Assembly: GCF_027887165.1 (NCBI RefSeq)
Contig: NC_077229.1
Coordinates: 209,454,338-209,518,337, forward strand
DNA length: 64,000 nucleotides
From: Monodelphis domestica
Lineage: Eukaryota; Chordata; Mammalia; Didelphimorphia; Didelphidae
Direction: 5' to 3'
Shown here: positions 29,700-39,579 of the stretch, one piece after another
How the letters are laid out: each line of letters opens with the position of its first letter
Position numbering within the stretch: the first letter of the stretch is position 1
Made by a program: the position numbers and the translations under genes
The notes under the pieces: generated by a model
Told to the model about the DNA's origin: nothing
Seen by the model: the letters and a program-made list of their open reading frames with translations, nothing else
Database searches by the model: none

Positions 29700-30800
29700 C
29701 CAGAAGTAGCATTATAAGCAAAGGAAAAGCTTCAGCTTCTTCAGTCTAAAAGGCTCCAAGCCAGCTTGCTTTCTTTCCTCAGTGCTCTCCCCATTTCAAA
29801 AATATAACCTCTAGGGGGGGAGTGGGTACACTTAAGTAGCCTAGCTGAAGGGCATCAACTGCTCATGTGCAGTCATCATCATGATGCTGCCATAGCAACC
29901 CAGCACCATCAGTGGTAGAACTCACTCATGAGCTTCCCCTGGTGGATAGATAAGAAACAAATCATCCCAACCTGAAAGAAAAGAGGATTTAAAGAAACCA
30001 GTGGAGGTATATCATGAACTCACTTTCAAGGTATGATTTAAAAATATGTTTTAAAAAAAAGATGGAAAGAGAGACACGGGAAGCATGGGGCGGGGGGAAG
30101 AGGCACGGTAGTGATATTTGTTCAATGCTTCAAAGATTTTTTTATTTTACCAGAGTGACTAAAATCTCATAAGGAGATTGCAACTCCTTAATGTCTTTGT
30201 GGATGACCTGAACAATTATTGCCCAGAATTTTATCACCTGGTGGCCAACTTTTTGGTGACTTGCCTCTTTATATTTAAGTAGGCTGGTCCTCCATAAATT
30301 GCTATCAGGTACAGTCTTGAATCATTTCTATTTTGGTACTACGTGATAGAGAGTGTGCCCCACTGGCATCATCTTCTGCCATCAGCATTACCACCACAGC
30401 ACAATGAGACAATGGAGGAGAACTTTAGTGGTAATAAGTAGTGATGTGGGCATAGAAATGAGTGGTACAAACCTCCATGGGTGATGGAAGGCTGGAATGC
30501 GCCTATGCTTCAGAAACATGAAAAAAAGAAAATAGGAAGGAATTTTTCAGTCATTTTCAGAGAAAGAAGAATATATAGCTGTTGTTTGGGAAATGTTAGC
30601 AGATCTTGGGGAAAATAGTCAAACTGCTTTCTATACCCAGGGAAATGACCTGTAAATAGGAAAGGTTAGATGAAAAGTTATTTTTATTCATATTATTGAC
30701 TTGTACAATGCTTAAATGTTTCCCGGTATCTTTCCTCTCCTTCCTGAAGAGCCATCCTATATAACAAATATTTTTTAAGAAAAAAGAGAAAAATAAGGAA
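29700..30800. other. Unique sequence with an X-box-like word
   Basis: No gene or transposon recognised. At 29886-29899 GCTGCCATAGCAAC resembles the RFX X-box with two changes. Low repeat content suggests that part may be functional non-coding DNA. Confidence 0.35.
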
Positions 30801-30821
30801 AGCCAATCAATGCATCAGATA

Positions 30822-30886
30822 ATACATACATACATATATACATACATATATATATATACATATATATATATACACATATATATGCA
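30822..30886. repeat. (TACA/TA)n microsatellite
   Basis: Mixed 'acatacat' and 'tatatata' units over about 65 bases. Confidence 0.9.
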
Positions 30887-31094
30887 ATGTGCCACACTAC
30901 TGATTCTCCTACTCTGCAAAAGCATGGGGATCAGGGTCTTCCCATATCTCTTCTTTGGGGCAATACTTGGTTTTTATAATTCTGCAACCCAAATAAACAT
31001 TACTAAAAGAAATGTAGCCCCAATATATCATAAGAAAGCACTTCGTTGCTTTAAGTCAGTTACATATCCTCCACAGCGAAAAGTATTACATCTC

Positions 31095-31290
31095 AGAGTA
31101 CTCAAAGAATTTACAGGTGAAATTGTAGATAATCTCTGTGGAATCATAGTGCATGGGAGAGGAGCCAAAAGACTAGAGAGGAGGGAAAACTGCCTCAGTT
31201 TTCAAGAAAGAATAAAATTGATTTTAAAAAATACAAATGAGGAAAATTCACATCAATCTCTGTCAAATTCTAGAATAAATTATTAAACAT
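31095..31290 (+). mobile_element. LINE fragment, uninterrupted copy
   Basis: Homologous to the split copy at 27662-27775 plus 29498-29580. The plus frame 'CIVHGRGAKRLERRENCLSF' then 'QERIKLILKNTNEENSHQSL' resembles the segment before the RT fingers of CR1/L3-type LINEs ('...PxFKKGxKxDxxNYRPISL'). Decayed and short. Confidence 0.5.
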
Positions 31291-31549
31291 GTGAACATAT
31301 AGAAAATAGTTATCACTAGAGGCAAGCATAGGTTAATTTTTTAAATTAATTTTAAATTTAAAAAAAATTCCAAAATAACTCCTTTTTTTTATTTTTTGAT
31401 AGAGTGAAATTCATTTGTATACAGTTGAACAACTGTATACAAAATATCTTTGAGGGAAATTTCTAGTCATATACTTTAGGACTTTGGACTTGGTTCTATC
31501 CTGTTTTGCATACAGGACTTTGGTGAAAGATACCCTGCCCCCTAATTAA

Positions 31550-31700
31550 AAAGAATTGAGTTCAAAGTCCTGATTCCATTGCTCACTGACCATGTCATCA
31601 TGGGGCGAGTCATTTCATCGTTCTACGATTCAGTTCTTCAACTACAATGTGAGTTCGTCTTATTTTAATGCTTCACCATGACTTGGAGGTTACTCTGAGC
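31550..31700 (+). repeat. MIR-like SINE fragment
   Basis: 'gagttcaaagtcctgattcc', 'ggggcgagtcatttcatcgt', 'tcagttcttcaactacaatg'. Weak. Confidence 0.35.
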
Positions 31701-31847
31701 TCCAACAGGCTCAAACCAGACTAGTTTAGAAGTCCATGCCAGTGTTAGACAATGTGTCTATCCTTTGAGGACTAGCCTTGCTCAGCACCCAGAGAAGCTC
31801 ATTTTCAGAAGGTTGGTTACCAGCTAATGAAGTTATTTTGGATGGCA

Positions 31848-32045
31848 GGCAGCTCCTCACTGGCATAGTGAACAGAGAGTTGGCCATAGAGTCAGGACTG
31901 AGCAGTCTACATTAGACCTGAATCTACACATTGGTCCCAATATACAGGACACCCTGGACAAGTTGCCTAATCTTTTTGTGCCGCTGGCAAATTTGGAAAT
32001 TTCCCTTATCAGTGAAATCACAGGTCTGGTCCACAGAAAAGCAAA
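31848..32045 (+). repeat. Marsupial SINE with GAAATCACAGGT tail
   Basis: Head 'ggcagctcctcactggcata', 'gttggccatagagtcaggac', 'gacaagttgcctaatctttt' and tail 'cagtgaaatcacaggtctgg'. A third SINE type, distinct from the MAR1-like and type B copies. Confidence 0.6.
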
Positions 32046-32109
32046 AACAACAACAACAGGAAAAAAAAAACTTATGAACACCATCTACTAAGGTGTTGAA
32101 GGATTGTGT

Positions 32110-32930
32110 TCTTTTGATAATAGTCTGCTGATTGGTTTCCCTAACTCAAGTCTGTCCTCCCTCAAATCCATATCTCTGCTCAGCGGTCAAACTTATGTTT
32201 CTGAAGCATGAGTTAACTTTGTTTTCCCCCTTCTTTTTATTTACAGTTTTTATTTCTCTAACATTTAAAAAAAATATTGAGTTCTGAATTCTCTCCATCC
32301 TTCCTTTTCTTTCCCTTCTACCTCTCCCCCCATCCTTGAGATGGTAAGTAATCTGATAGAGATTTTACATGTACAATCACATAACTCTTTGCCCTCTCTT
32401 CCCTCTGCTTCTAATACAATAAACTCTGATATTTCCCTATTATCTCTGTGATGGGTCTTTTATAACGTGATGCCTTCCTACCTTTTCTGGGATTCTTAGA
32501 CTTTACTTCCCTCCATGGCAGAATCCAGTGACACTGGCATCCATTCTTGCTATTCCTTTCACACAACCCTTCATCTCCCAATTCGAAACATTTTCACTGG
32601 CTGTCCCTCATGGTTGGAATGCTCTCCCATCTCATTTCCTCCTCTTGGCTTCTCTGGCTTCCTTCTAGTTCCATCTAAGCTCCATCTACAAGAAGCCTTT
32701 GCCAGTCCTTCTTAGTCTTAGGATGTTCCTTCTGAAACTAACCCCAATTTATGCTGAATGAATCTTGTTTGTAAATAGTTGTCTGACACTGTTTCCTCCA
32801 TTAGACTGTGAGCTCCTTGAGAGTAGATCTAGCTTTTGTCCTTCTTTGTCATCTCTTGTGCTTGGCACAGTGCCTGGCACACAGTGCCTGGTACACACTG
32901 ATAAATGTTAGTTGATTGATCGATTATCTG
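32110..32930 (+). mobile_element. L2 LINE C-terminus and 3' end, split by L1
   Basis: Left part 'gattggtttccctaactcaa', 'gcggtcaaacttatgtttct'; after the L1, 'ctctggcttccttctagttc', 'tacaagaagcctttgccagt', 'ttagactgtgagctccttga' and terminus 'actgataaatgttagttgat'. The frame 32515-32715 covers the L2 segment ending in 'LHLQEAFASPS'. Decayed. Confidence 0.75.
32225..32400 (-). mobile_element. L1 3' UTR fragment in L2
   Basis: 'cagtttttatttctctaaca', 'ttgagttctgaattctctcc', 'gagatggtaagtaatctgat' and 'tttacatgtacaatcacata' are the antisense L1 3' end. Complement of the type at 27285. Confidence 0.65.
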
Positions 32931-32934
32931 TAAA

Positions 32935-33460
32935 GACAGTTTCCACATGAATGAAGTTGTAGCTCTTAAGAAGTATTGAAGACTATATAGGGAATAACAT
33001 TAATGATTCTACTAGTAACCTTATGGGTTTTTAATGAGGACAATGGTGTATAAATGCTTAATGATTGTGGGTTAGTATTATGAATAAATAGGAGGCCTTT
33101 TTATCCAATTTACAAATGACAGAAAGCCAAGAGGGATAACTAGTATGTTTATAGGGCAAACTAAGGATTCAAAAGACTCTTTAGCAGTAGGAATGATGTA
33201 CAGACTCCAAAAAAAAAAAAAAAAACCCAAACCTCTTAAACCATGGTTCAAAAAATTAAACTGCACAGGATAGGGGAGACATGGCTTAGACGTACATATT
33301 AAAAAACAACTTAGAGATTTTAAACTGGTCATCAGTTTAGTATGAGCCAACAAGGGAGCATGGTTGCCAAAATAGCTAATATAAAACTTGGGCAGCATTC
33401 TTGCAAGTTCACTATTGACTTTTGTACTCTATGCCATAATCCTTTTTTTTTTCAACTCAT
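32935..33460. other. No feature recognised
   Basis: A/T-rich with a 16-A run near 33210. The 106-residue minus frame (33078-33398) has no domain signal. Confidence 0.4.
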
Positions 33461-33464
33461 CTCT

Positions 33465-33640
33465 TTGTCCATTGACATTTATTTAAAAAAATTGTGTTAT
33501 TTTATTTTAAAAACAAATTTCCACATAAGTTTTCCAAAGTTATGGAATTCATGTTGTCTCCCTCCCTTTTCCTTCCCGTCCTCCTGGAGTTGTTTAATTT
33601 AGTCTGGGTTATACGTCTGTACCATAATTCTTAATACAAT
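33465..33640 (-). mobile_element. L1 3' UTR fragment
   Basis: 'acaaatttccacataagttt', 'atggaattcatgttgtctcc' and 'ggttatacgtctgtaccat' follow the antisense L1 3' end order. Confidence 0.6.
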
Positions 33641-33671
33641 TAAAAAAAAACTGAATCAAGATTAACCAGTT

Positions 33672-33872
33672 TGTGGGGGAAGGGGAGGTGCTGGGTGGCT
33701 CAGTGGATTGAGAGCCAGACCCAGAGATGGGATTCAAGTCTGGCCTCAGACACATCCTAGCTATGTGACCCTGGGCAAGTCACTTAACTCCCATTGCCTA
33801 GCTCTTCCTGTTCTTCTGTCTTGGACCCAATACACAGTATTAATTCTAAGACAGAAGGTAAGGGTTTAAAAA
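33672..33872 (+). repeat. SINE1_Mdo-like SINE (type B), full length
   Basis: 'ggtgctgggtggctcagtgg', 'ttcaagtctggcctcagaca', 'agctatgtgaccctgggcaa', 'acccaatacacagtattaat' and tail 'agacagaaggtaagggttta'. One of the least diverged copies. Confidence 0.92.
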
Positions 33873-33934
33873 AAACAGACTAACCAATTGGAAGAGTTTC
33901 CTGAAGTATTATAAACTTAAGGGATAGAAAGGAC

Positions 33935-34480
33935 CTTAGAAGGAAATAAGTGTATCTATATTGTGCTAAGCACTTTATTTATTTTTAATTTAATTTTTTA
34001 AAAAGATTTTCCCATGGTTACATGATTCATGTTCTGTCTTTCCCCTCTTCCCTCCCTACTCCTGGAGCTGACAGGCAATTCCACTGGGTTATACATAGAT
34101 TATCACTCGAAACCTATTTCCATATTATTCATTTTTTGTAATAATCTTTTAAAATCAAAATTCCAAATCATACACCCCTATAAACAAGTGCTAAATCATA
34201 CATTTTTCTTCTGCATTTCTACTCCCACAGTTCTTTCCTCTAATGCAGATAGCGTTCTTTTCTCACTCAGAATTGTCCTGGATCATTGCATTGCTGAGCA
34301 CTTACAAATATCATCTCATCTGATTCTCACAATAACCCTGTAAAGTAGATAGTGCTATTATCCCTACAGTGGAAGGAACTGAGTCAAACAGAGACAAGGT
34401 GTCAAGTCCAGGGTCAAAAAGTTAGCAAATACCCAAGGCCCAGTTTGAACTTTGAAACTCTAAGCCTAGTGAGGCCATGT
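33935..34480 (+). repeat. MIR/THER1 SINE split by an L1 end
   Basis: Left 'agtgtatctatattgtgcta', right from about 34292 'cacttacaaatatcatctca', 'tctgattctcacaataaccc', 'tgtaaagtagatagtgctat'. The bases GCTAAGCACTT and GCTGAGCACTT on the two sides are the L1 target duplication. Confidence 0.65.
33977..34285 (-). mobile_element. L1 3' UTR inserted in MIR
   Basis: 'cccatggttacatgattcat', 'ggcaattccactgggttata', 'tctgcatttctactcccaca' and 'gttcttttctcactcagaat' are the antisense L1 3' UTR. Flanked by an 11-bp duplication with one change. Confidence 0.75.
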
Positions 34481-34625
34481 AGTCCAAACCCCTAATTTTA
34501 CAAATGAGGAACCTCCGGCCTATTTAAGGTCATGCAATTAATAAATGACAGCTGGGAGAGGGACCAAGGTCTTCTGACAACAAACCCAGGACTCTTCCTC
34601 CTGCCTCACACTGGCTTCTGGGTTG
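34450..34625 (+). repeat. MIR-like SINE
   Basis: 'gtgaggccatgtagtccaaa', 'ttacaaatgaggaacctccg', 'gaccaaggtcttctgacaac' and 'ctgcctcacactggcttc'. Confidence 0.55.
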
Positions 34626-35029
34626 CTTTTAAATCTAAGAGTAGAACCCAATTAAATAGACTGGAATAAAGCTGCACTCTTTATATAACCTTGCTTCTAT
34701 ACCCTGGAGATGAAAAATGGATTAGATTGTCAACAGGCCTTCAAACTCTGCTAAAACCCCATCTACTGAACTATCATAGTGAATTTAGTATCTTCATAAA
34801 CTTTTCCTTGCAGCCAACATCGTTTGTGGTTTCCAGGGACAAACATTTTTGTAAAGTTGATGCTTCTAATATATGAGGTTGGTCCCTTCCACTTTTCCAA
34901 TATTTGCCAGTATGTATGTGCGTGTTAGGGGGGAGGTTGGGGAAGAGGCGTTTTCCCATGGTGCCCTGCAGTCACATCGTGACCCCTGCAATGCCGAGCT
35001 GACTATTTTATTAGTCAAGGACCATAACT

Positions 35030-35100
35030 TACTTAAACTTGATCTCTCACTCAGTGCCCATGAGGCACTTGGTAAATGTTAGTTGAATCGGAATGAATAG
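35030..35100 (+). mobile_element. L2 3' terminal fragment
   Basis: 'actcagtgcccatgaggcac' and 'ttggtaaatgttagttgaat' match the L2 end. It lies just 3' (minus sense) of the candidate exon. 34625-35030 holds nothing recognised. Confidence 0.5.
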
Positions 35101-35107
35101 ACCGTTC

Positions 35108-35345
35108 CTAAGAACTTTGATGGGCAGAAGAGAATGAGATGCCAAGAAAGTTGATGCGGCCAGTTTGCTTGTCTTTCATCTTGCAGAGGGGAGCGCTGAT
35201 GGCATCTTTGAAATCTAATAGCATTTCCTTAACAGTTCCATCTGCTGTGATGACAACAGGATCAGTGTTAATGCTCTCTCTGCACCAGCTCATTACAGAC
35301 TGCTCTTTCCAATTTGGGGTAAAGGTAAAGACCAGGTAGAGCTGG
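35108..35345 (-). CDS. Candidate host exon, unidentified protein
   Basis: In minus sense a splice-acceptor-like end '...tctctgtcccag' (AG at 35344-35345 side) is followed by an 78-codon open stretch to a TAG. The translation begins 'LYLVFTFTPNWKEQSVMSWC', continues 'RESINTDPVVITADGTVKEM', 'LLDFKDAISAPLCKMKDKQT' and ends 'GRINFLGISFSSAHQSS'. Composition is that of a real globular protein (mixed hydrophobic and charged, no low complexity), unlike every other unassigned frame here. The CT-rich microsatellite upstream supplies a very long polypyrimidine tract. An AATAAA lies downstream near 35008 in this sense. I do not recognise the family. It could also be an old retrocopy. Confidence 0.4.
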
Positions 35346-35349
35346 GACA

Positions 35350-35381
<32 letters not shown>

Positions 35382-35382
35382 C

Positions 35383-35455
<73 letters not shown>

Positions 35456-35810
35456 CAGAGAGACAGAGAGACAGAGAGACAGAGAGACAGAGAGACAGAG
35501 AAGAGGGGGAGAGAGACAAAGAGACAGAGACAGAGACAGAGACGGACACAGAGACAAACACAGAGACAGACAGATAGACAGACAGAGAGACAAAGTCAGA
35601 GAGAGACATAGAGAGATCGAGACAGAGATACAGAGACAGAGAGACAGTGAGAGGAGGGGGAGACAGAGACAGAGATAGAAACAGAGACAGAGACAGACAG
35701 ACAGACAGACAGAGACAGAGAGAGAAGGAGGGAGAGACAGAGAAACAAAGACAGAGAGACAGAGACAGAGGAGGGAGGAAGACAGAGAGAGAAGGAAGGA
35801 AGAGGAGGAG
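35346..35810. repeat. (GA)n and (GACA)n purine-rich array
   Basis: Long GA runs (35400-35445 uninterrupted) followed by 'gagacaga' and 'gacagaca' units. On the minus strand this is a CT-rich tract that abuts the candidate exon. The Ser/Leu frames reading through it on the minus strand are artefacts, except where they run into the exon. Confidence 0.97.
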
Positions 35811-35812
35811 GA

Positions 35813-35972
35813 GAAGAAGAAGAAGAAGAAGAAGAAGAAGAAGAAGAAGAAGAAGAAGAAGAAGAAGAAGAAGAAGAAGAAGAAGAAGAAGAAGAAGAAG
35901 AAGAAGAAGAAGAAGAAGAAGAAGAAGAAGAAGAAGAAGAAGAAGAAGAAGAAGAAGAAGAAGAAGAAGAAG
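35813..35972. repeat. (GAA)n, about 53 uninterrupted units
   Basis: 160 bases of pure GAA repeat. The plus-strand 179-residue frame (35647-36186) is mostly poly-arginine from AGA codons and is an artefact. Confidence 0.98.
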
Positions 35973-36105
35973 GAGAAGGAGAAGGAGAAGGAGAAGGAGA
36001 AGGAGAAGGAGAAGGAGAAGGAGAAGGAGAAGGAGAAGAGGAAGGAGAAGGAGGAGGAGGAGGAGGAGGAGGAGGAAGAGGAGGAGGAGGAGGAGGGGGA
36101 AGGCT
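35973..36105. repeat. (GGAGAA)n then (GGA)n array
   Basis: About ten GGAGAA units to about 36038, then GGA units with few interruptions to about 36100. It reads as a stepwise decay series from the pure GAA run. Confidence 0.95.
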
Positions 36106-36109
36106 AGGA

Positions 36110-37012
36110 GGGAAAAAGAGGCAAACTCAGAGGAAGAAGCAGTGAGAGAAGCTGAGGATGGGGGTGGGGATGGAGGCTCCCCCTGAAAGGGCTTACAACA
36201 CGTGCAGCTTTATTTCATGGCCTGCCAAATGCCCCTTGCTGTGTCTCTGAATGGAAAATGGGATAGAACAATGAAGTGGAATTTACAAAGCCTTTGAAAA
36301 AGCAACTGCTGTCAGCATGTGCTCCAAATATGCCAAGTATTGCTTTCAGGAGAGAGAAGGCCTTTTCTGGCCTGCATAGGCCCCATGACAGCCGGCAGAA
36401 AACAACAAACCTGGCAGTGCTCTGACCCTCGGGCCCTAGCCTCTCTTTTCCTCATGCACTTCATAACTTCTTTTGGAAACACACAAAACCTGAATTTATA
36501 ACTGGTCTGTTTAAAGGAAGAAGAAAGGAGTATACACATATAAATATACAGATGATGGTCTAATTCAAAAGAGGAGGATTTCCAGGCCTCAAATCAAATG
36601 GTTCCCTTGTTGAATTAAGAATTTCAGAAGTAACATAATCTGGAAGTGCAATCAACATTATTTCTGTGATCTTGAGATTTTAGGGAGATTATGTTTAGTT
36701 TTCCCTAGAGATTAGTCCTTTATTAACCCATATTTTCATGCTGGTTATCCCATAGCCAAGAACAATATTTTGACACCTGCTGAGTTGCAGCCAGGGCAAG
36801 ATTCTGATATCTGCTGGCCCATGAAACTCCCTGTGAAAACAGTGCCGTGTTTCTCACTAGATTTCTGTCTCTGTTTTTTAATAAGATTTTGAGCCAGGAA
36901 CATTGAGACCATGTAGTCAAACCTAATCTAGTATCTAGATTTGACTGTCTAGTAAATTTTTTTCTAATAAAAAAATGAAGATTTTACAGTTGAAGAAGCT
37001 GAAGTCCATTAA
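36110..37012. other. Unique sequence, no gene recognised
   Basis: 36190-36500 is free of repeat landmarks and has balanced composition ('ggcctgccaaatgccccttg'), a candidate conserved non-coding block. The remainder is A/T-rich. Confidence 0.35.
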
Positions 37013-37014
37013 TT

Positions 37015-37018
37015 TATA

Positions 37019-37090
<72 letters not shown>
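37015..37090. repeat. (TA)n microsatellite
   Basis: About 76 bases of TA with a few C or G changes. Confidence 0.95.
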
Positions 37091-37096
<6 letters not shown>

Positions 37097-37194
37097 ACTG
37101 TACTAGAGGACCAGGAACCAGAAAAAAAGGATGCTTAATAATTAAAGGACCTCCATGAACCTAAATGTCAAATGAAGATGAAGTCACTTTCTTT

Positions 37195-37376
37195 TTTTTT
37201 TTAAACCCTTACCTTCTGTCTTGGAGTCAATATTGTGTATTGGCTCCAAGGCAGAAGAGTGGTAAGGGCTAGGCAATGGGGGTCCTGTGACTTGCCCAGG
37301 GTCACATAGTTGGTAAGTGTCTGAGGCCAGATTTGAACCTAGGAACTCCCATCTCTACTGAGCCACCCAGCTGCCC
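37195..37376 (-). repeat. Type B SINE with near-perfect target duplication
   Basis: 'cttaccttctgtcttggagt', 'ggctccaaggcagaagagtg', 'gtgacttgcccagggtcaca', 'actgagccacccagctgccc'. Flanks GAAGTCACTTTCT (37179-37191) and GAAGCCACTTTCT (37380-37392) are the duplicated target with one change. Confidence 0.9.
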
Positions 37377-37449
37377 CCTGAAGCCACTTTCTCTGTGCCA
37401 TGCAAGAGCTATTCCTGAGAAGATATGGAAATATAGTGAGATACACTTG

Positions 37450-37725
37450 AGTTTTAGAGAGCAGCTACGTGGTGCTGTGGAAAGAGTATTAAGCCTGGAA
37501 TCAGGAAGACGTGTGTTCGAATCTCCAGCCTTAGACACTTAATGGCTGTGTGACTCTTATTCTCTGTTTGCCACAGTTTCATCATTTGTAACAATGGAGA
37601 CAATAATAGCACCTACCTCTCATGGTCCTTAGCAAGAATCAGATGAGATAATTATAAAAGGTTTAATAGAGTGCCTGGCACATAGTCATCAATATATCAA
37701 TGTCAGCTATTATTATTATAATTAT
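37450..37725 (+). repeat. MIR/THER1-type CORE-SINE
   Basis: 'agagcagctacgtggtgctg', 'tcaggaagacgtgtgttcga', 'acaatggagacaataatagc', 'gagtgcctggcacatagtca' and the TTATTATTAT-type end. Confidence 0.75.
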
Positions 37726-37924
37726 TAATCCTCGAGGATCCTGATGAGCTCCCCAGGTCAGCAACTTTTCTTTGGAAATTAGTTCGAGGCAATAGTTTAG
37801 TTCTGTGCTCCCTAAATTCCAATTTGAGGTACAAACCCCCTAACCCTTGTTTGCCTTTCAACCTACTCTCTGTTACCTTCCCTCTTGAATCTTAATTATT
37901 TTTCCCTTTTTGTTGCTATAACTA

Positions 37925-38130
37925 GAAATAGCTAAGTGACAAGATATAGAGAGAGCTGAACCTAAAGTCAGGATGACCTGAGTTCAAATCCTACTTCAGA
38001 CACTAGCTGTGTAACCTTAAGGCAAGTCATTGAACCAAACTCAGTTTACTCATCTATAAAATGGAGATAGTAGTACCTACATCTTAGCGTTGCAAACTTT
38101 AAAATGCTATATAAATGCTTGTTATTAAGA
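37925..38130 (+). repeat. MIR/THER1-type CORE-SINE
   Basis: 'agctaagtgacaagatatag', 'tcaggatgacctgagttcaa', 'tctataaaatggagatagta' and 'aatgctatataaatgcttgt'. Confidence 0.75.
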
Positions 38131-38251
38131 GTTATTTGAATCTCTTCTCCTTTTGCCTTTTGCTTCTATATATTCTACACTAAGAAATATCTTTAAGGGT
38201 CTTTGAATGAAACTTGAGGGCATTGCCCAAGCCCTTTATTTACATGAACTG

Positions 38252-38520
38252 GTTTTAGTCTTGGGCTCATTCAGTTGTTTTCAGTTGCATTTGGTTTTTC
38301 ATGATGTTGTTTGGCATTTTCTTAGAAGAGCTACTGTAGTAGTTTGCTGTTTCCTTCTCCAGCTCATCTTACAGATGAGGAAACTGAGGCAAACAGTGTG
38401 AAATGACTTGCCCAAAGTCACACAGCTAGGAAGTGTCTGAGGCCAGCTTTGAACTCAGGAAGAAGAGATTTCCTGACTCCATGTCAGGCATTCTATGCAC
38501 TGTGCCACCTGGCTGCCGTC
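38252..38520 (-). repeat. MAR1-like SINE, near full length
   Basis: 'cattcagttgttttcagttg' (inverted tail), 'cttctccagctcatcttaca', 'gatgaggaaactgaggcaaa', 'tgacttgcccaaagtcacac' and 'tgtgccacctggctgcc' at the inverted head. Confidence 0.85.
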
Positions 38521-39240
38521 AGATTTAAGCATGATTGTCATATATACACTCTAGATAATAATCTATGGCATGTGCGAGGTAGTGTTTATTTTACCCCAAA
38601 GATGTCAGAAGGCCTTAAAGCATCCAGGGTAGCCCATGAATATTCTTTGTTTTGCACTGAGTTCTACCTTATTCCCTCCCCACCTTAAACCGCAGGGATT
38701 TTTATAGTCTTCCAAAACAGCACTGTGTAGTTTGGGTGCATCTTAGAAGAGAAATGAACTTGGGGCTGCTAGAAAAGCAACTCCCTTGGCAACCCATGAG
38801 AATCCTCTTTATGCCAGAGATCCATAAGAGCCTCAAGCCAATGCCTTCCATCCTGTTTGAAAGAGGAATGAATTCGGGTTAACATATAGCCAATCTTTTC
38901 CCCACTGGACAAGCACCCTCCACATAACTCAGAGTAATGGCATCCAACAAAGCTCAATCTTTTCTGCTCCTCCAACTCTGAGTCCACATGCTAGATCCTT
39001 GGCTTTGGACCGTTCTCAGGCTTTGTGAGTGAGAGCATGTAAATCTGCAATCTTCCTCTGCCATGAGTAGCTCCTGAGCAGAGACTAGCATTTATGGCTC
39101 CTTCCTTCCCACCAGGACCTCCTGACTCTCAGCTTCGGATTCTATTATCCTGGGTGGACTTTGATTTTGCTCCTGTTCTGGGCATTTGAATAATGTTAAT
39201 TTCTATGGATGTTAACTAAGGTATAAAAGTAAGTCATCCA
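38521..39240. other. Unique sequence, no gene recognised
   Basis: No repeat landmarks in 38530-39230. Frames on both strands (79 and 72 residues) lack recognisable domains. Composition is balanced, so conserved non-coding DNA is possible. Confidence 0.35.
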
Positions 39241-39298
39241 AAGGGCAGCTAGATGGTACAGTGGAGTTGAGTACTGGACCTAGCGTCAAGAAGACTCA
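39241..39298 (+). repeat. MAR1-like SINE head fragment
   Basis: 'aagggcagctagatggtaca' to 'gcgtcaagaagactcagaga'. Stops abruptly after about 58 bases. 39300-39578 holds nothing recognised. Confidence 0.6.
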
Positions 39299-39579
39299 GA
39301 GAGGAGGCATGGTAGGTAAGGTGAATAGAATCAAGGACAGATGAATCTGCATTGCTAAAGGTAAGAGAAAAGCCAGAGAGGGTGTGATATTTATTCTCTT
39401 GACTAAAGGAAAAAAATGCTTTTGTATTTGGCTGCTCAGAACCCTATTGTCTGTCTCCCTAGTCTACTCTTGGGTTCCCTGAGATCTGTAAGTTGTAGCA
39501 AAACCCTTCCTAACATCCTTGCTCCCTAAACACAGGGTCAAAGATGGAAGGCACAAAAATGGAGCTTTTAACCAAAAAA

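Noticed and set aside
35268-35609. Membrane-like Ser/Leu repeats fused to the candidate exon
   Set aside because: The repeat part is microsatellite. Only the part after the AG acceptor is considered as a possible exon.
35647-36186. 179-residue arginine-rich frame
   Set aside because: Produced by the GAA repeat read as AGA codons; no initiation context or conserved flank.
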